Source: Burkholderiales bacterium C2
GTDB lineage: Bacteria > Pseudomonadota > Gammaproteobacteria > Burkholderiales > Burkholderiaceae_C
Direction: 5' to 3'
NCBI GenBank assembly: GCA_005503085.1
Contig: SCOI01000018.1
Span: 1-64,000 of the forward strand
Length of the DNA: 64,000 nucleotides
Under the pieces are notes generated by a model. It was not told where the DNA came from. It was given only the letters and a program-made list of their open reading frames with translations, and ran no database searches. Of this stretch, positions 1-7,806 are shown one piece after another (position 1 is the stretch's first letter; the number at the start of each line of letters is the position of its first letter). Both the position numbers and the translations under genes were made by a program.

Positions 1-1
1 G

Positions 2-799
2 CCCGGCCCCAAGCCGCCCCCCAAGCCTCCTCGCATCGGTCTGGCCCTGGGCGGCGGTGCGGCGCGCGGCTTTGCCCATATCGGGGTGATCCAGGTGCTG
101 GAGGAGGCCGGCATCAAGGTGGATCTGGTGGCCGGCACCTCGGCCGGCTCGCTGGTGGCCGCGCTCTACGCCTCGGGCATGAATGGCAAGCAGATGGCCG
201 CGCTGGCCGAGGCCATGGACGAGGGCGCGATCACCGACTGGGCCTTTCCCGGCCGTGGCCTGATACGTGGCGAGGCGCTGGCGCGCTTCATGCGCGAGAA
301 GACCGGCAACCGGACGATCGAGCAGATGGCGATGCCCTTGGGCATCGTCGCCACCGATCTGGCCGACGGCTCGGGCGTGCTGTTTCGCAGCGGCGATACC
401 GGCACGGCGGTGCGCGCTTCCAGCGCGGTGCCGGCGCTGTTCCAGCCGGTCAAGATCGCCGGGCGCGAGTATGTGGACGGGGGGCTGGTGGCGCCGGTGC
501 CGGTGCGCTATGCGCGCCAGATGGGGGCGGACCTGGTGATCGCGGTGGACATCAGCTCGCCGCCCGAGGACAAGCCGCTGGGCGATGCGATGCGCATGCT
601 GCTGCAGACCTTTGCCATCATGAGCCGCAGCATCAACAGCTACGAGCTGCGCGAGGCCGACCTAGTGCTGCAGCCCCGGCTCTTGGGCATAGGCAGCGCC
701 GACTTCACCGCGCGCCGGCGCGCCATCCAGGTCGGGCGCGAGGCGGCGCAGGCCCTGCTGCCGCAGCTGCGCCAGCGCATCGAGGCCAAGACCCGCTGA
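2..799 (+). CDS. Patatin-like phospholipase, 5' end cut by window edge
   Basis: Serine lipid acyl hydrolase of the patatin/RssA family, expected to cleave acyl chains from phospholipids. The reading frame is open from base 2, so the start codon lies outside the window and 265 residues are visible. The oxyanion-hole glycine motif GGGAARG is at visible residues 16-22, the nucleophile elbow GTSAGS at 45-50 (Ser47), and the catalytic Asp in VDGG near 159, so the Ser-Asp dyad is complete. A GTG at base 86 is in frame but lies after the glycine motif and cannot be the true start. The next gene is convergent, with a gap of about 10 bases. Confidence 0.9.
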   Translation, partial: PGPKPPPKPPRIGLALGGGAARGFAHIGVIQVLEEAGIKVDLVAGTSAGSLVAALYASGMNGKQMAALAEAMDEGAITDWAFPGRGLIRGEALARFMREKTGNRTIEQMAMPLGIVATDLADGSGVLFRSGDTGTAVRASSAVPALFQPVKIAGREYVDGGLVAPVPVRYARQMGADLVIAVDISSPPEDKPLGDAMRMLLQTFAIMSRSINSYELREADLVLQPRLLGIGSADFTARRRAIQVGREAAQALLPQLRQRIEAKTR

Positions 800-809
800 G
801 CCACCCGAC

Positions 810-1589
810 TCAGCGCAAGCCCAGCTCGCGCCTGAATTCGGCCTGCATGCGCTGGTAGCTGCCGTTGCGGCGCAGCGCCTGCAGGCCCTGGCCGAACTGC
901 CGCGCCAGCTGCTCGCCCTGCGGATGGGTTTTCGAGAAGGCGATCCAGAAGCCGTCCAGCGAGAGGCGGCCAACCCGCTTGACCTTGCCGTCGAACTCCG
1001 GGCTGGCGCGGATGCGCAGCAGGCCGGGCATGGTGTTGAGCAGGATGTAGTCGACCCGTTTGCTGAGCAGCATGCGCAGCAGCAGCTGGTCCGAGGTGGC
1101 GGTCTGGCGCTTGATCAAGAGGTCGCGCATGAACTCGGTCGGGTAGGTGTAGCCATGGGTGTAGCCGACGCTGGCGCCGCGCAGATCGGCCAGACCCAGC
1201 TCGGTGTCCGGCGCATCGGCGCGGGCGAAGATGGCCAGCTCCTCCTCGAACATCGCCGGCTCGTGCCAGTGGTAGAGCGAGCGGTTCTCGGTGGTGATGG
1301 TGGCGTTGAAGCAGCCGGCCGCCCGGCCGTCGCTGGCGTAGCGCATGCAACGCGCGAAGGGCACGGCCTGCAGGCGCACCGCGACACCCTGGGTCGCGAA
1401 CGCGGCCTGCACCAGCCGGACCGCGAAGCCCTGCGGCTCGCCGTCCGGCCCCTGGGAGGCATAGGGCGGCCAGTCGTCCTCGACGGCGATCAGCGGGTCG
1501 GCGCCCAGCGCGGCGCCGCACAGCAGCGACAACAGCAGCGCCGAGAGGCGCGGGCCAAGCCGGCGAGCGGCGAGCAAAGACGGGCACAT
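810..1589 (-). CDS. Periplasmic solute-binding protein, SBP_bac_3 type
   Basis: Predicted periplasmic binding protein of 259 residues with an N-terminal signal peptide (about residues 1-29, ending GAALGA). The mature part opens with LIAVEDDWPPYAS, typical of the family-3 amino-acid binding fold, followed by the GFAVRLVQAAF segment of the first lobe. No permease or ATPase gene lies beside it, so it is an orphan that may serve a distant transporter or act as a sensor-type binding protein. The ligand is unknown. It is convergent with the patatin gene and divergent from the LON-domain gene, with about 145 bases in between for promoters. Confidence 0.8.
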   Translation of the reverse strand: MCPSLLAARRLGPRLSALLLSLLCGAALGADPLIAVEDDWPPYASQGPDGEPQGFAVRLVQAAFATQGVAVRLQAVPFARCMRYASDGRAAGCFNATITTENRSLYHWHEPAMFEEELAIFARADAPDTELGLADLRGASVGYTHGYTYPTEFMRDLLIKRQTATSDQLLLRMLLSKRVDYILLNTMPGLLRIRASPEFDGKVKRVGRLSLDGFWIAFSKTHPQGEQLARQFGQGLQALRRNGSYQRMQAEFRRELGLR

Positions 1590-1735
1590 GGTGGACCTGG
1601 GAACGGTTGTTTCTTGTTCTCCCCTGTCGACGCCTTCGATGATGCGTCAGCTCGCGCCGGCCTTGGCCGCTCTCTTGTCCCCGGAATGGGTGGCGCCGCA
1701 CGCGGGTCTGCCTGGCCGGCTATGCTCGCGCCACC

Positions 1736-2371
1736 ATGCAAATTCCGCTGTTTCCCCTGCAGTCCCTGCTGTTCCCGGACGGACGGCTGGGCCTGCGCAT
1801 CTTCGAGCCGCGCTATCTGGACATGGTCAAGCGCTGCCATGAGCGAGGCGAGCCCTTCGGCGTCGTGGCGCTGATCGACGGGGCCGAGGTGCGCCAGCGC
1901 GCCAGCGGGTCGGACGACGGCGGTTTTGTGCGCGAACGCTTCCAGGAGATTGGCACGCTGGCCCATATCGGCCTGTTCGAGCGTCCGCAGCCCGGGCTGA
2001 TGCAGATCCTGTGCCGCGGCGGCCAGCGCTTCAGGCTGCACAGCAGCGAGTGCCTGCCGCATGGCTTGTGGATGGGTGAGGCCGAGCTGATCGATGAGGA
2101 CGGCGCGGTGCCGGTGCCGGCCGATCTGAGGCCGGCGGCGCGCTTGCTGCAGGGCCTGCTGCACCGGCTGGAACTGGGCGCGGCGGCGGCCGAGCTGCCG
2201 ATCCAGCCGCCCTATCTATGGAACGACTGCGGCTGGCTGGCCAATCGCTGGTGTGAGCTGCTGCCGCTGCCGGCTGACGAGAAGCAGCGCCTGATGCAAC
2301 TGGAGAACCCCCTGCTGCGCCTGGAGCTGGTGGCCGACCAACTGGAGGGGCTGGGCATCACGCCGGACTGA
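1736..2371 (+). CDS. LON substrate-binding-domain protein
   Basis: A 211-residue protein made only of the N-terminal substrate-recognition domain of Lon protease. The opening IPLFPLQSLLFPDG and LRIFEPRYLDMV are the hallmark strands of this domain. No ATPase or protease domain follows, so it is a stand-alone LON-domain protein, common in proteobacteria and of unsettled function; it may bind substrate or act as an adaptor. The start is the ATG preceding the FPLQ motif. A bidirectional terminator separates it from the convergent phasin gene. Confidence 0.85.
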   Translation: MQIPLFPLQSLLFPDGRLGLRIFEPRYLDMVKRCHERGEPFGVVALIDGAEVRQRASGSDDGGFVRERFQEIGTLAHIGLFERPQPGLMQILCRGGQRFRLHSSECLPHGLWMGEAELIDEDGAVPVPADLRPAARLLQGLLHRLELGAAAAELPIQPPYLWNDCGWLANRWCELLPLPADEKQRLMQLENPLLRLELVADQLEGLGITPD

Positions 2372-2391
2372 GGGGAAACCACTCCGGACGT

Positions 2392-2419
2392 AAAAAAACC
2401 CGGTGCGGACACCGGGTTT
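2392..2419 (-). terminator. Rho-independent terminator between LON-domain gene and phasin
   Basis: Perfect 10-base stem AAACCCGGTG / CACCGGGTTT with loop CGGA. The run of A on the left side reads as a U-tract after the hairpin on the minus strand, so it best terminates the phasin transcript. The right side has only three T, so it may also act weakly on the plus strand. Confidence 0.85.
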
Positions 2420-2475
2420 GAAGGGCACTTGGCAAGCCGCGCTTGCGATGGGTGCCGAGGAGACAACTGAAGAAA

Positions 2476-3030
2476 TCAGGAGGCGCGCTTGGCGCTGCGG
2501 GCCGCCGTTTGCGTAGCCTTGACCGCCGAGTTGGTGACGGTCTGGAAGTTGGCTTCGGCGACGTCAGCGGCTTGCTTGGCGGCCTTCTGGACCGACTCGA
2601 AAGCGTTGCTGGCGGCGGCCACGGCCGACTTCACCAGAGCGACGGCGCTCTCGGTGCCGGCGGGGGCGTTCTTGGCGGCGCTGTCGACGACGGCGGCGAA
2701 CTTCTTCTGCACATCGGCCAGCTGGGCTTCGGCCACCTTGGCGACTTCGGCATTGGTGGCGGCAGCGATGTCATACAGATGACGGCTGTAGGAAGCGGCC
2801 TTCTCGGCGCTCGGCTGCAGCAGCGTGGATTGCAGGGCCAGCAGCTCTTGAGCGTCCTTGACCGACAGCGCGGCGGTGGTGGTCTCGGCGGCTTCGCCCA
2901 GCGCGGTCTTGGCGACTTGCAAATTCAGTTCCACCAACTTCTCAACGCCTTCGAAGGCCTTGTTGGTGAGACCGAACAGGGTCTCGACATTGGCTTTGTG
3001 GGCGGCGAAAACTTGTTCTGCGGTCAGCAT
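2476..3030 (-). CDS. phaP: Phasin, PHA granule-associated protein
   Basis: A 184-residue phasin of the TIGR01841 type that coats polyhydroxyalkanoate granules and controls their size and number. The whole chain is an alanine-rich amphipathic helix set beginning [21 protein letters not shown], with conserved [16 protein letters not shown] near residues 25-40 and an A/K/T-rich basic tail ending AARSAKRAS. There is no signal peptide, as expected for a cytosolic granule protein. AGGAGCC sits a few bases before the ATG. It is about 42 kb from the PHA biosynthesis operon in this window. Its promoter and two operator-like dyads are listed separately. Confidence 0.92.
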   Translation of the reverse strand: MLTAEQVFAAHKANVETLFGLTNKAFEGVEKLVELNLQVAKTALGEAAETTTAALSVKDAQELLALQSTLLQPSAEKAASYSRHLYDIAAATNAEVAKVAEAQLADVQKKFAAVVDSAAKNAPAGTESAVALVKSAVAAASNAFESVQKAAKQAADVAEANFQTVTNSAVKATQTAARSAKRAS

Positions 3031-3096
3031 GGATTGGCTCCTAAAGACGGGTTGATGTCAGGTGGATACGAACTTGCATCCGGTGTTGCCGTGTAC

Positions 3097-3114
3097 TTTT
3101 GCTGCACCGCAACA
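3097..3114 (-). promoter_or_regulatory. Candidate PhaR operator 2, around phasin transcription start
   Basis: On the plus strand TTTTGCTGCACCGCAACA, an imperfect dyad (TTGC / GCAA arms) that shares TTTGCTGCA with the perfect palindrome at 3157-3175. It lies just downstream of the phasin -10 box, where a bound repressor would block initiation. Assignment to PhaR rests on the gene context and the TGC/GCA-rich form of known PhaR sites. Confidence 0.5.
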
Positions 3115-3122
3115 TGAAACGA

Positions 3123-3150
3123 AGTATAGGGCGGCTGCGGATGATTGCAA
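3123..3150 (-). promoter_or_regulatory. Sigma-70 promoter of phasin gene
   Basis: Read on the minus strand: -35 TTGCAA (3150-3145), a 16-base spacer, and -10 TATACT (3128-3123). Both boxes are close to consensus. Transcription would start near 3116, leaving a leader of about 85 bases before the ATG at 3030. Confidence 0.7.
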
Positions 3151-3156
3151 GCGTTA

Positions 3157-3175
3157 TTTGCTGCAGTGCAGCAAA
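3157..3175 (-). promoter_or_regulatory. Candidate PhaR operator 1, upstream of phasin -35
   Basis: TTTGCTGCAGTGCAGCAAA is a perfect 9-base inverted repeat around one central base, directly upstream of the phasin -35 box. Together with the related dyad over the start site it frames the promoter, matching the two-site arrangement known for the PhaR repressor at the phaP promoter of Cupriavidus (Ralstonia) necator. No phaR gene is in this window. Confidence 0.55.
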
Positions 3176-3285
3176 GTAGAGGGCTACTCCTAAATCCGCT
3201 GTCCGGCACAGCATCGGGCCGGCGCATGACCGCAGCATGACGCCCGGGCGACGCGGTGAGGCCAAAGCCGCTATCGTCGCTGCCG

Positions 3286-4212
3286 ATGCAAGCCTTTCAT
3301 TCCGACGCCCACAGCCTGGCCCTGCCGCCGGGCCATAGCTTTCCGCAGTCCAAGTACCGGATGCTGCGCGAGCGGCTGGAGCGCGACCCGGGCCCGCTGC
3401 GGCTGATCCCCGCCGAGGCCGCCACCGAGGGCGAGCTGGCCCTGGTCCACACGCCCGACTACCGGGACGCGGTACTGCTGGGCCGGCTCTCGGCCGCCCA
3501 GCAGCGCGAGATCGGCTTTCCCTGGTCGCCCACGATGGCCGAGCGCTCGCGCCGCTCGGTGGGCGCCACCATCATGGCCGCGCGTGCCGCACTGGCCGAG
3601 GGCGTGGCGGCCAATCTGGCCGGCGGCACCCACCATGCCTATGCCGACAAGGGCAGTGGCTACTGCGTATTCAATGATGTGGCCATCGCCGCGCGGCTGA
3701 TGCAGGCCGAGTGGCATGGCAGCCATCGCCGGCTGCTGCGCGTGCTGGTGATCGATCTGGATGTGCACCAGGGCAATGGCACAGCGGCGATCTTTCGCGA
3801 CGACGAGTCGGTGTTCACCTTCTCGATGCACGGGGCCAAGAACTTCCCGTTCCGCAAGGAGGCCAGCGATCTGGATGTCGAGCTGCCCGATGGCTGCAGC
3901 GACGAGCCCTATCTGGCCGCGCTGGACCAGGCCCTGGACCAGGTCTGGCGCCGCTGCGCGCCACAGCTGGCCTTCTATCTGGCCGGCGCCGATCCGCATG
4001 AGGGCGACCGCCTGGGCCGGCTCAAGCTGAGCGAGGCCGGCCTGCGCGAGCGCGACCGTCGGGTGCTGCAGCAGCTGCGCGAGCGCGGCATCCCGGTGGC
4101 ACTGAGCATGGCCGGCGGTTATGGCCATGACCTGAACACCACGGTGGCCGTGCAGGTGAATACCCTGAGCGAGGCGGCGCACAGCTGGGCGCAGTGGCGT
4201 GCCGGCAGATGA
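3286..4212 (+). CDS. Histone-deacetylase-family amidohydrolase
   Basis: Zinc-dependent deacetylase of the arginase/deacetylase superfamily, 308 residues. The active-site His pair is at about 116-117 in GGTHHAYADKG, the zinc ligands Asp159 and His161 in DLDVHQGNG, and the third ligand Asp236 in AGADPHEGD; AGGYG near the C-terminus is the glycine loop. Bacterial relatives act on acetylated small molecules such as polyamines or on acyl-lysine, and the substrate here cannot be told. ATG 3286 was chosen because the family alignment starts there; an in-frame GTG at 3256 would add 10 residues. The next gene begins 14 bases after its stop. Confidence 0.88.
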   Translation: MQAFHSDAHSLALPPGHSFPQSKYRMLRERLERDPGPLRLIPAEAATEGELALVHTPDYRDAVLLGRLSAAQQREIGFPWSPTMAERSRRSVGATIMAARAALAEGVAANLAGGTHHAYADKGSGYCVFNDVAIAARLMQAEWHGSHRRLLRVLVIDLDVHQGNGTAAIFRDDESVFTFSMHGAKNFPFRKEASDLDVELPDGCSDEPYLAALDQALDQVWRRCAPQLAFYLAGADPHEGDRLGRLKLSEAGLRERDRRVLQQLRERGIPVALSMAGGYGHDLNTTVAVQVNTLSEAAHSWAQWRAGR

Positions 4213-4225
4213 AAGAATGCGGGCC

Positions 4226-4669
4226 ATGAGCGAGAACCGACTTAAGGCCGAGGGCCGCCAGGCCTATGCCCAGTTCGTCCGTCTGGGCACCCGCTGGATG
4301 GACAACGACATCTACGGCCATCTGAACAACGTCGTCTACTACAGCCTGTTCGACACGGCCGTCAACCAGTACCTGATCGCCGCCGGCGCGCTGGACATCC
4401 ATGGCGGCGCGGTGATCGGCCTGGTGGTCGAGACCCACTGCAATTTCTTCGACTCGCTGGCCTTTCCGCAGGCGGTCGACGCCGGCCTGCGCGTGAGCCA
4501 GCGCGGCCGGTCCAGCGTGCGCTACGAGATCGGCCTGTTCGCCGAGGGCGCCGAGCTCTGCGCGGCGCGCGGCCATTTCGTCCATGTCTATGTGGACCGC
4601 GAGACACGTCGCCCGGTAGCCGAGCTGCCGGCCCCCTACCTTCAAGCCCTGCAAGGACTGAGCCCATGA
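4226..4669 (+). CDS. Hotdog-fold acyl-CoA thioesterase
   Basis: A 147-residue 4HBT/YbgC-like thioesterase that hydrolyses acyl-CoA esters. The signature GTRWMDNDIYGHLNNVVYYS contains the putative catalytic Asp at about 26 and the family HxNN motif at 32-35. ATG 4226 is preferred; further in-frame ATGs lie at 4217 and 4199. Its stop overlaps the nitroreductase start in ATGA, so the two are translationally coupled. Substrate chain length is not predictable from sequence. Confidence 0.85.
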   Translation: MSENRLKAEGRQAYAQFVRLGTRWMDNDIYGHLNNVVYYSLFDTAVNQYLIAAGALDIHGGAVIGLVVETHCNFFDSLAFPQAVDAGLRVSQRGRSSVRYEIGLFAEGAELCAARGHFVHVYVDRETRRPVAELPAPYLQALQGLSP

Positions 4670-5379
4670 GTCTGTTTGACAAACCTTCGCCCGAGGCCGC
4701 CGCTGCGGTCGATGCGGCCATCGAGAGCCGCCATTCGATGCGCGCCTTCCTGCCGACCCCGGTGCCGCGCGAGGTCATCGAGGACATCCTGCGGGTGGCC
4801 TCGCGGGCACCGTCGGGCACCAACACCCAGCCCTGGCAGGTCCATGTGCTGACCGGGGCGGCCCGGCAGCGCCTGTCCGAGCGCATCCTGGCCGTCTATG
4901 ACGACCCGGAAGAGCTGGCCACCCATAGCGAGGAGTACGCCTACTACCCGCGCGAATGGGCCTCGCCCTATATCGACCGGCGCCGCAAGGTCGGCTGGGA
5001 TCTGTACGGCCTCTTGAACATCGCCAAGGGCGACAAGGTCCGCATGCATGAGCAGCATGGCCGCAACTACAGCTTCTTCGACGCACCGGTGGCCCTGATG
5101 TTCACGATAGACCGGGTGATGCAGCAGGGCAGCTGGCTTGACTACGGCATGTTTCTGCAGAACATCATGATCGCCGCGCGCGGGCGCGGCCTGCACACCT
5201 GCCCGCAGGCGGCTTTCACGCAGTTCCACCGCGTCATCGCCGAGGAGCTGCAGCTCAAGCCGACCCAGATGCTGGTCTGCGGCATGTCGCTGGGCCATGC
5301 CGACCCGGCCGCCACCGAGAACAGCCTGATCACCGAGCGCGAGCCGGTGGCCGGCTTCACCCGCTTCATCGAAGACTGA
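4666..5379 (+). CDS. Nitroreductase-family flavoprotein
   Basis: FMN-dependent NAD(P)H oxidoreductase of 237 residues. The FMN phosphate-binding SRHSMRAF is at residues 21-28 and ASRAPSGTNTQPW at 45-57, both classic for the family, with a second flavin contact region near LLVCGMSLGHADP at the C-terminal third. The physiological substrate may be a quinone, nitroaromatic or enone. The start overlaps the previous gene by 4 bases (ATGA) and the antiporter follows after 5 bases, so it lies inside an operon. Confidence 0.9.
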   Translation: MSLFDKPSPEAAAAVDAAIESRHSMRAFLPTPVPREVIEDILRVASRAPSGTNTQPWQVHVLTGAARQRLSERILAVYDDPEELATHSEEYAYYPREWASPYIDRRRKVGWDLYGLLNIAKGDKVRMHEQHGRNYSFFDAPVALMFTIDRVMQQGSWLDYGMFLQNIMIAARGRGLHTCPQAAFTQFHRVIAEELQLKPTQMLVCGMSLGHADPAATENSLITEREPVAGFTRFIED

Positions 5380-5384
5380 TACGC

Positions 5385-6782
5385 ATGAGACTGTTTGCTG
5401 CACTGGGCCTGGCCCTGCTGACTCCCCTGGCCCAGGCGGCCGATCTTGACGGCCGCGCCTTCGGCGCGCTGTGGGGCATCCCCTTCGCCGGCATGCTGCT
5501 GTCGATCGCCATCATGCCGCTGGTCCTGCCCAAGATCTGGCACCACCACTACGGCAAGATCGCCGCCGCCTGGGCGCTGGCCTTTCTGGTGCCCTTTGCC
5601 TTGAGCCAGGGCCTGGGCGCCACGGCCGGCGTGCTGGCGCACACCCTGGTGGCCGAGTACCTGCCCTTCATCATCCTGCTGTGTGCGCTGTTCACCACCG
5701 CCGGCGGCATCTTTGTGCGCGGCAATCTGCACGGCAGCCCGGGCCTGAACGTGGGGCTGATGCTGATCGGTGCGGCATTGGCCAGCGTGATGGGCACGAC
5801 CGGCGCCTCGATGCTGATGGTTCGGCCGCTGATACGGGCCAATGACAACCGCCGCCATGTCGCCCATGTGCTGGTGTTCTTCATCTTCATCGTCAGCAAT
5901 GCCGGCGGCTCGCTGACGCCGCTGGGCGATCCGCCGCTGTTCCTGGGCTTTCTGAAGGGGGTGGACTTCTTCTGGACCGCCCGCCACATCTTCCCCGAGA
6001 CCCTGTCGCTGATCGCCGCGCTGCTGCTGATCTTCTATCTGATCGACAGCTACTGGTACCGCCGCGAAGGCGTCACCCGGCAAGACCCGACCCCCGATAC
6101 TCCGGGCTTTGGCATCGAGGGTGGCATCAACTTCCTGCCGCTGGCGCTCGTCGTCGCGCTGGTGCTGATGAGCGGCCTGTGGAAGCCCGGCATCGCCTTC
6201 GACATCCTCGGCACCGAGCTGGAGCTGCAGGCCCTGCTGCGTGACGCGGGCCTGCTGGCCGTGACGGCCTGGTCGCTGGCCATCACGCCCCGGGCGCTGC
6301 GCGAGAAGAACCAGTTCTCCTGGGCCCCGATGCAGGAGGTGGCCAAGCTCTTCATCGGCATCTTCCTGACGATGATTCCGGTGCTGGCGATGCTGAAGGC
6401 CGGCGAGCAGGGCGCGTTCGCGGCCGTGGCGCGGGCGGTGACCGGCCCCGACGGCCAGCCGCTGCCCTGGGCCTATTTCTGGTTCAGCGGCGTGCTGTCG
6501 TCCTTCCTCGACAATGCGCCCACCTATCTGGTGTTCTTCAACCTGGCCGGCGGCGACCCGCAGGTCCTGATGACGACGCTGGCACCGACCCTGGCCGCAA
6601 TCTCGGCCGGCTCGGTCTTCATGGGTGCCAACAGCTATATCGGCAACGCCCCCAACTTCATGGTCAAGGCGATTGCCGAGGATCGCGGCATCAAGATGCC
6701 CAGCTTCTTCGGCTATATGGCCTGGTCTGGCGCGGTGCTGATCCCGCTGTTCGTGCTGATGACCTTCATCTGGTTCCGTTGA
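5385..6782 (+). CDS. Na+/H+ antiporter, NhaD/ArsB-type permease
   Basis: Inner-membrane ion transporter of 465 residues with about 11-12 hydrophobic spans and a cleavable or signal-anchor N-terminus ending AQA. The motif SNAGGSLTPLGDPPL (about residues 171-185) is the conserved core of the ion transporter superfamily members NhaD and related citrate/arsenite permeases. Most relatives are annotated as sodium:proton antiporters. A second copy-like motif FLDNAPTYLVF near 370 is also typical. It follows the nitroreductase by 5 bases and precedes the hydroxyacid dehydrogenase by 28 bases. Confidence 0.82.
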   Translation: MRLFAALGLALLTPLAQAADLDGRAFGALWGIPFAGMLLSIAIMPLVLPKIWHHHYGKIAAAWALAFLVPFALSQGLGATAGVLAHTLVAEYLPFIILLCALFTTAGGIFVRGNLHGSPGLNVGLMLIGAALASVMGTTGASMLMVRPLIRANDNRRHVAHVLVFFIFIVSNAGGSLTPLGDPPLFLGFLKGVDFFWTARHIFPETLSLIAALLLIFYLIDSYWYRREGVTRQDPTPDTPGFGIEGGINFLPLALVVALVLMSGLWKPGIAFDILGTELELQALLRDAGLLAVTAWSLAITPRALREKNQFSWAPMQEVAKLFIGIFLTMIPVLAMLKAGEQGAFAAVARAVTGPDGQPLPWAYFWFSGVLSSFLDNAPTYLVFFNLAGGDPQVLMTTLAPTLAAISAGSVFMGANSYIGNAPNFMVKAIAEDRGIKMPSFFGYMAWSGAVLIPLFVLMTFIWFR

Positions 6783-6810
6783 CGCGGGCCTATCCACAGG
6801 AGACAAGACG

Positions 6811-7806
6811 ATGACTGACAAGCCCAAGGTGCTGGTGGCGCGCAAGACCTTCGATGACGTCGTCGAGCGGCTGCGCGCGCATTTCGAGGTCGAGAGCAAC
6901 GAGGCCGACGAGGTCTGGTCGCAGGACCAGCTGATCGAGCGCCTGCAGGGCATGAGCGGCGTCTACATCACCGGCTCCGAGAAGATCGACGCGCGGCTGC
7001 TGGATGCCTGCCCGGGCCTGCGCGCGGTCTGCACGATGGCGGTGGGCTACAACAATATCGATGTGCCGGCCTGCAGCGCACGCGGCGTGCTGGTCAGCAA
7101 TGCGCCCGATGTGCTGACCGAGACCACGGCCGACTTCGGCTTCGCGCTGATGATGGCCACGGCCCGCCGCATCACCGAGAGCGAGCATTTCCTGCGCCGC
7201 GGCGAGTGGCGCAAATGGAGCTATGACATGTTCGCCGGCAGCGATGTGCATGGCGCGACGCTGGCCATCCTGGGCATGGGCCGCATCGGCCAGGCGATCG
7301 CACGGCGCGGCCATCTGGGCTTCGGCATGCCGGTGATCTATCACAACCGCTCGCCGCTGGCCCCCGAGATCGCCGCGCCGCTGGGCGCGCAATGGGTCGA
7401 GAAGGACGAGCTGCTGCGGCGCGCCGACCATCTGCTCATCGTCGTGCCCTACAGCCCGGCAGCCCACCATATGGTCGGCGAGCGCGAGCTGGCGCTGATG
7501 AAGCCGAGCGCGACCTTGACCAATATCGCCCGCGGCGGTGTGGTCGACGATGCCGCACTGGCGCGCGCGTTGGCGGCCGGCACCATCGCGGCCGCCGGCC
7601 TGGATGTGTTCGAGGGCGAGCCCCAGGTGCATGCCGGCCTGCTGGCCGCGCGCAATGTGGTGCTGACCCCGCATATCGCCAGCGCCTCGATCCCGACCCG
7701 GCGCGCGATGAGCCATCTGGCCGTCGACAATCTGATCGCGGCGCTCAGCGGCGGCACGCCGCCGACCGCGCTGAATCCCGAAGTGCTGAACAGGTCGCCC
7801 GCTTGA
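6811..7806 (+). CDS. D-2-hydroxyacid dehydrogenase, glyoxylate/hydroxypyruvate reductase type
   Basis: NAD(P)H-dependent enzyme of 331 residues that reduces 2-oxoacids such as glyoxylate or hydroxypyruvate. The Rossmann glycine motif GMGRIG is near residues 155-160. The catalytic triad typical of the family is present: Arg241 (NIARGG), Glu270 (FEGEP) and His288 (TPHIAS). The most similar named class is GhrB/glycerate dehydrogenase. AGGAGACAAG stands 5-15 bases before the ATG. The stop overlaps the TTG start of the helicase gene. Confidence 0.88.
   Translation: MTDKPKVLVARKTFDDVVERLRAHFEVESNEADEVWSQDQLIERLQGMSGVYITGSEKIDARLLDACPGLRAVCTMAVGYNNIDVPACSARGVLVSNAPDVLTETTADFGFALMMATARRITESEHFLRRGEWRKWSYDMFAGSDVHGATLAILGMGRIGQAIARRGHLGFGMPVIYHNRSPLAPEIAAPLGAQWVEKDELLRRADHLLIVVPYSPAAHHMVGERELALMKPSATLTNIARGGVVDDAALARALAAGTIAAAGLDVFEGEPQVHAGLLAARNVVLTPHIASASIPTRRAMSHLAVDNLIAALSGGTPPTALNPEVLNRSPA

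Noticed and set aside
5142-6953. 600-codon open frame on the minus strand opposite the antiporter gene
   Set aside because: Its translation is rich in Gln, Arg, His and Gly without any family motif, while the plus strand codes a clear membrane transporter.
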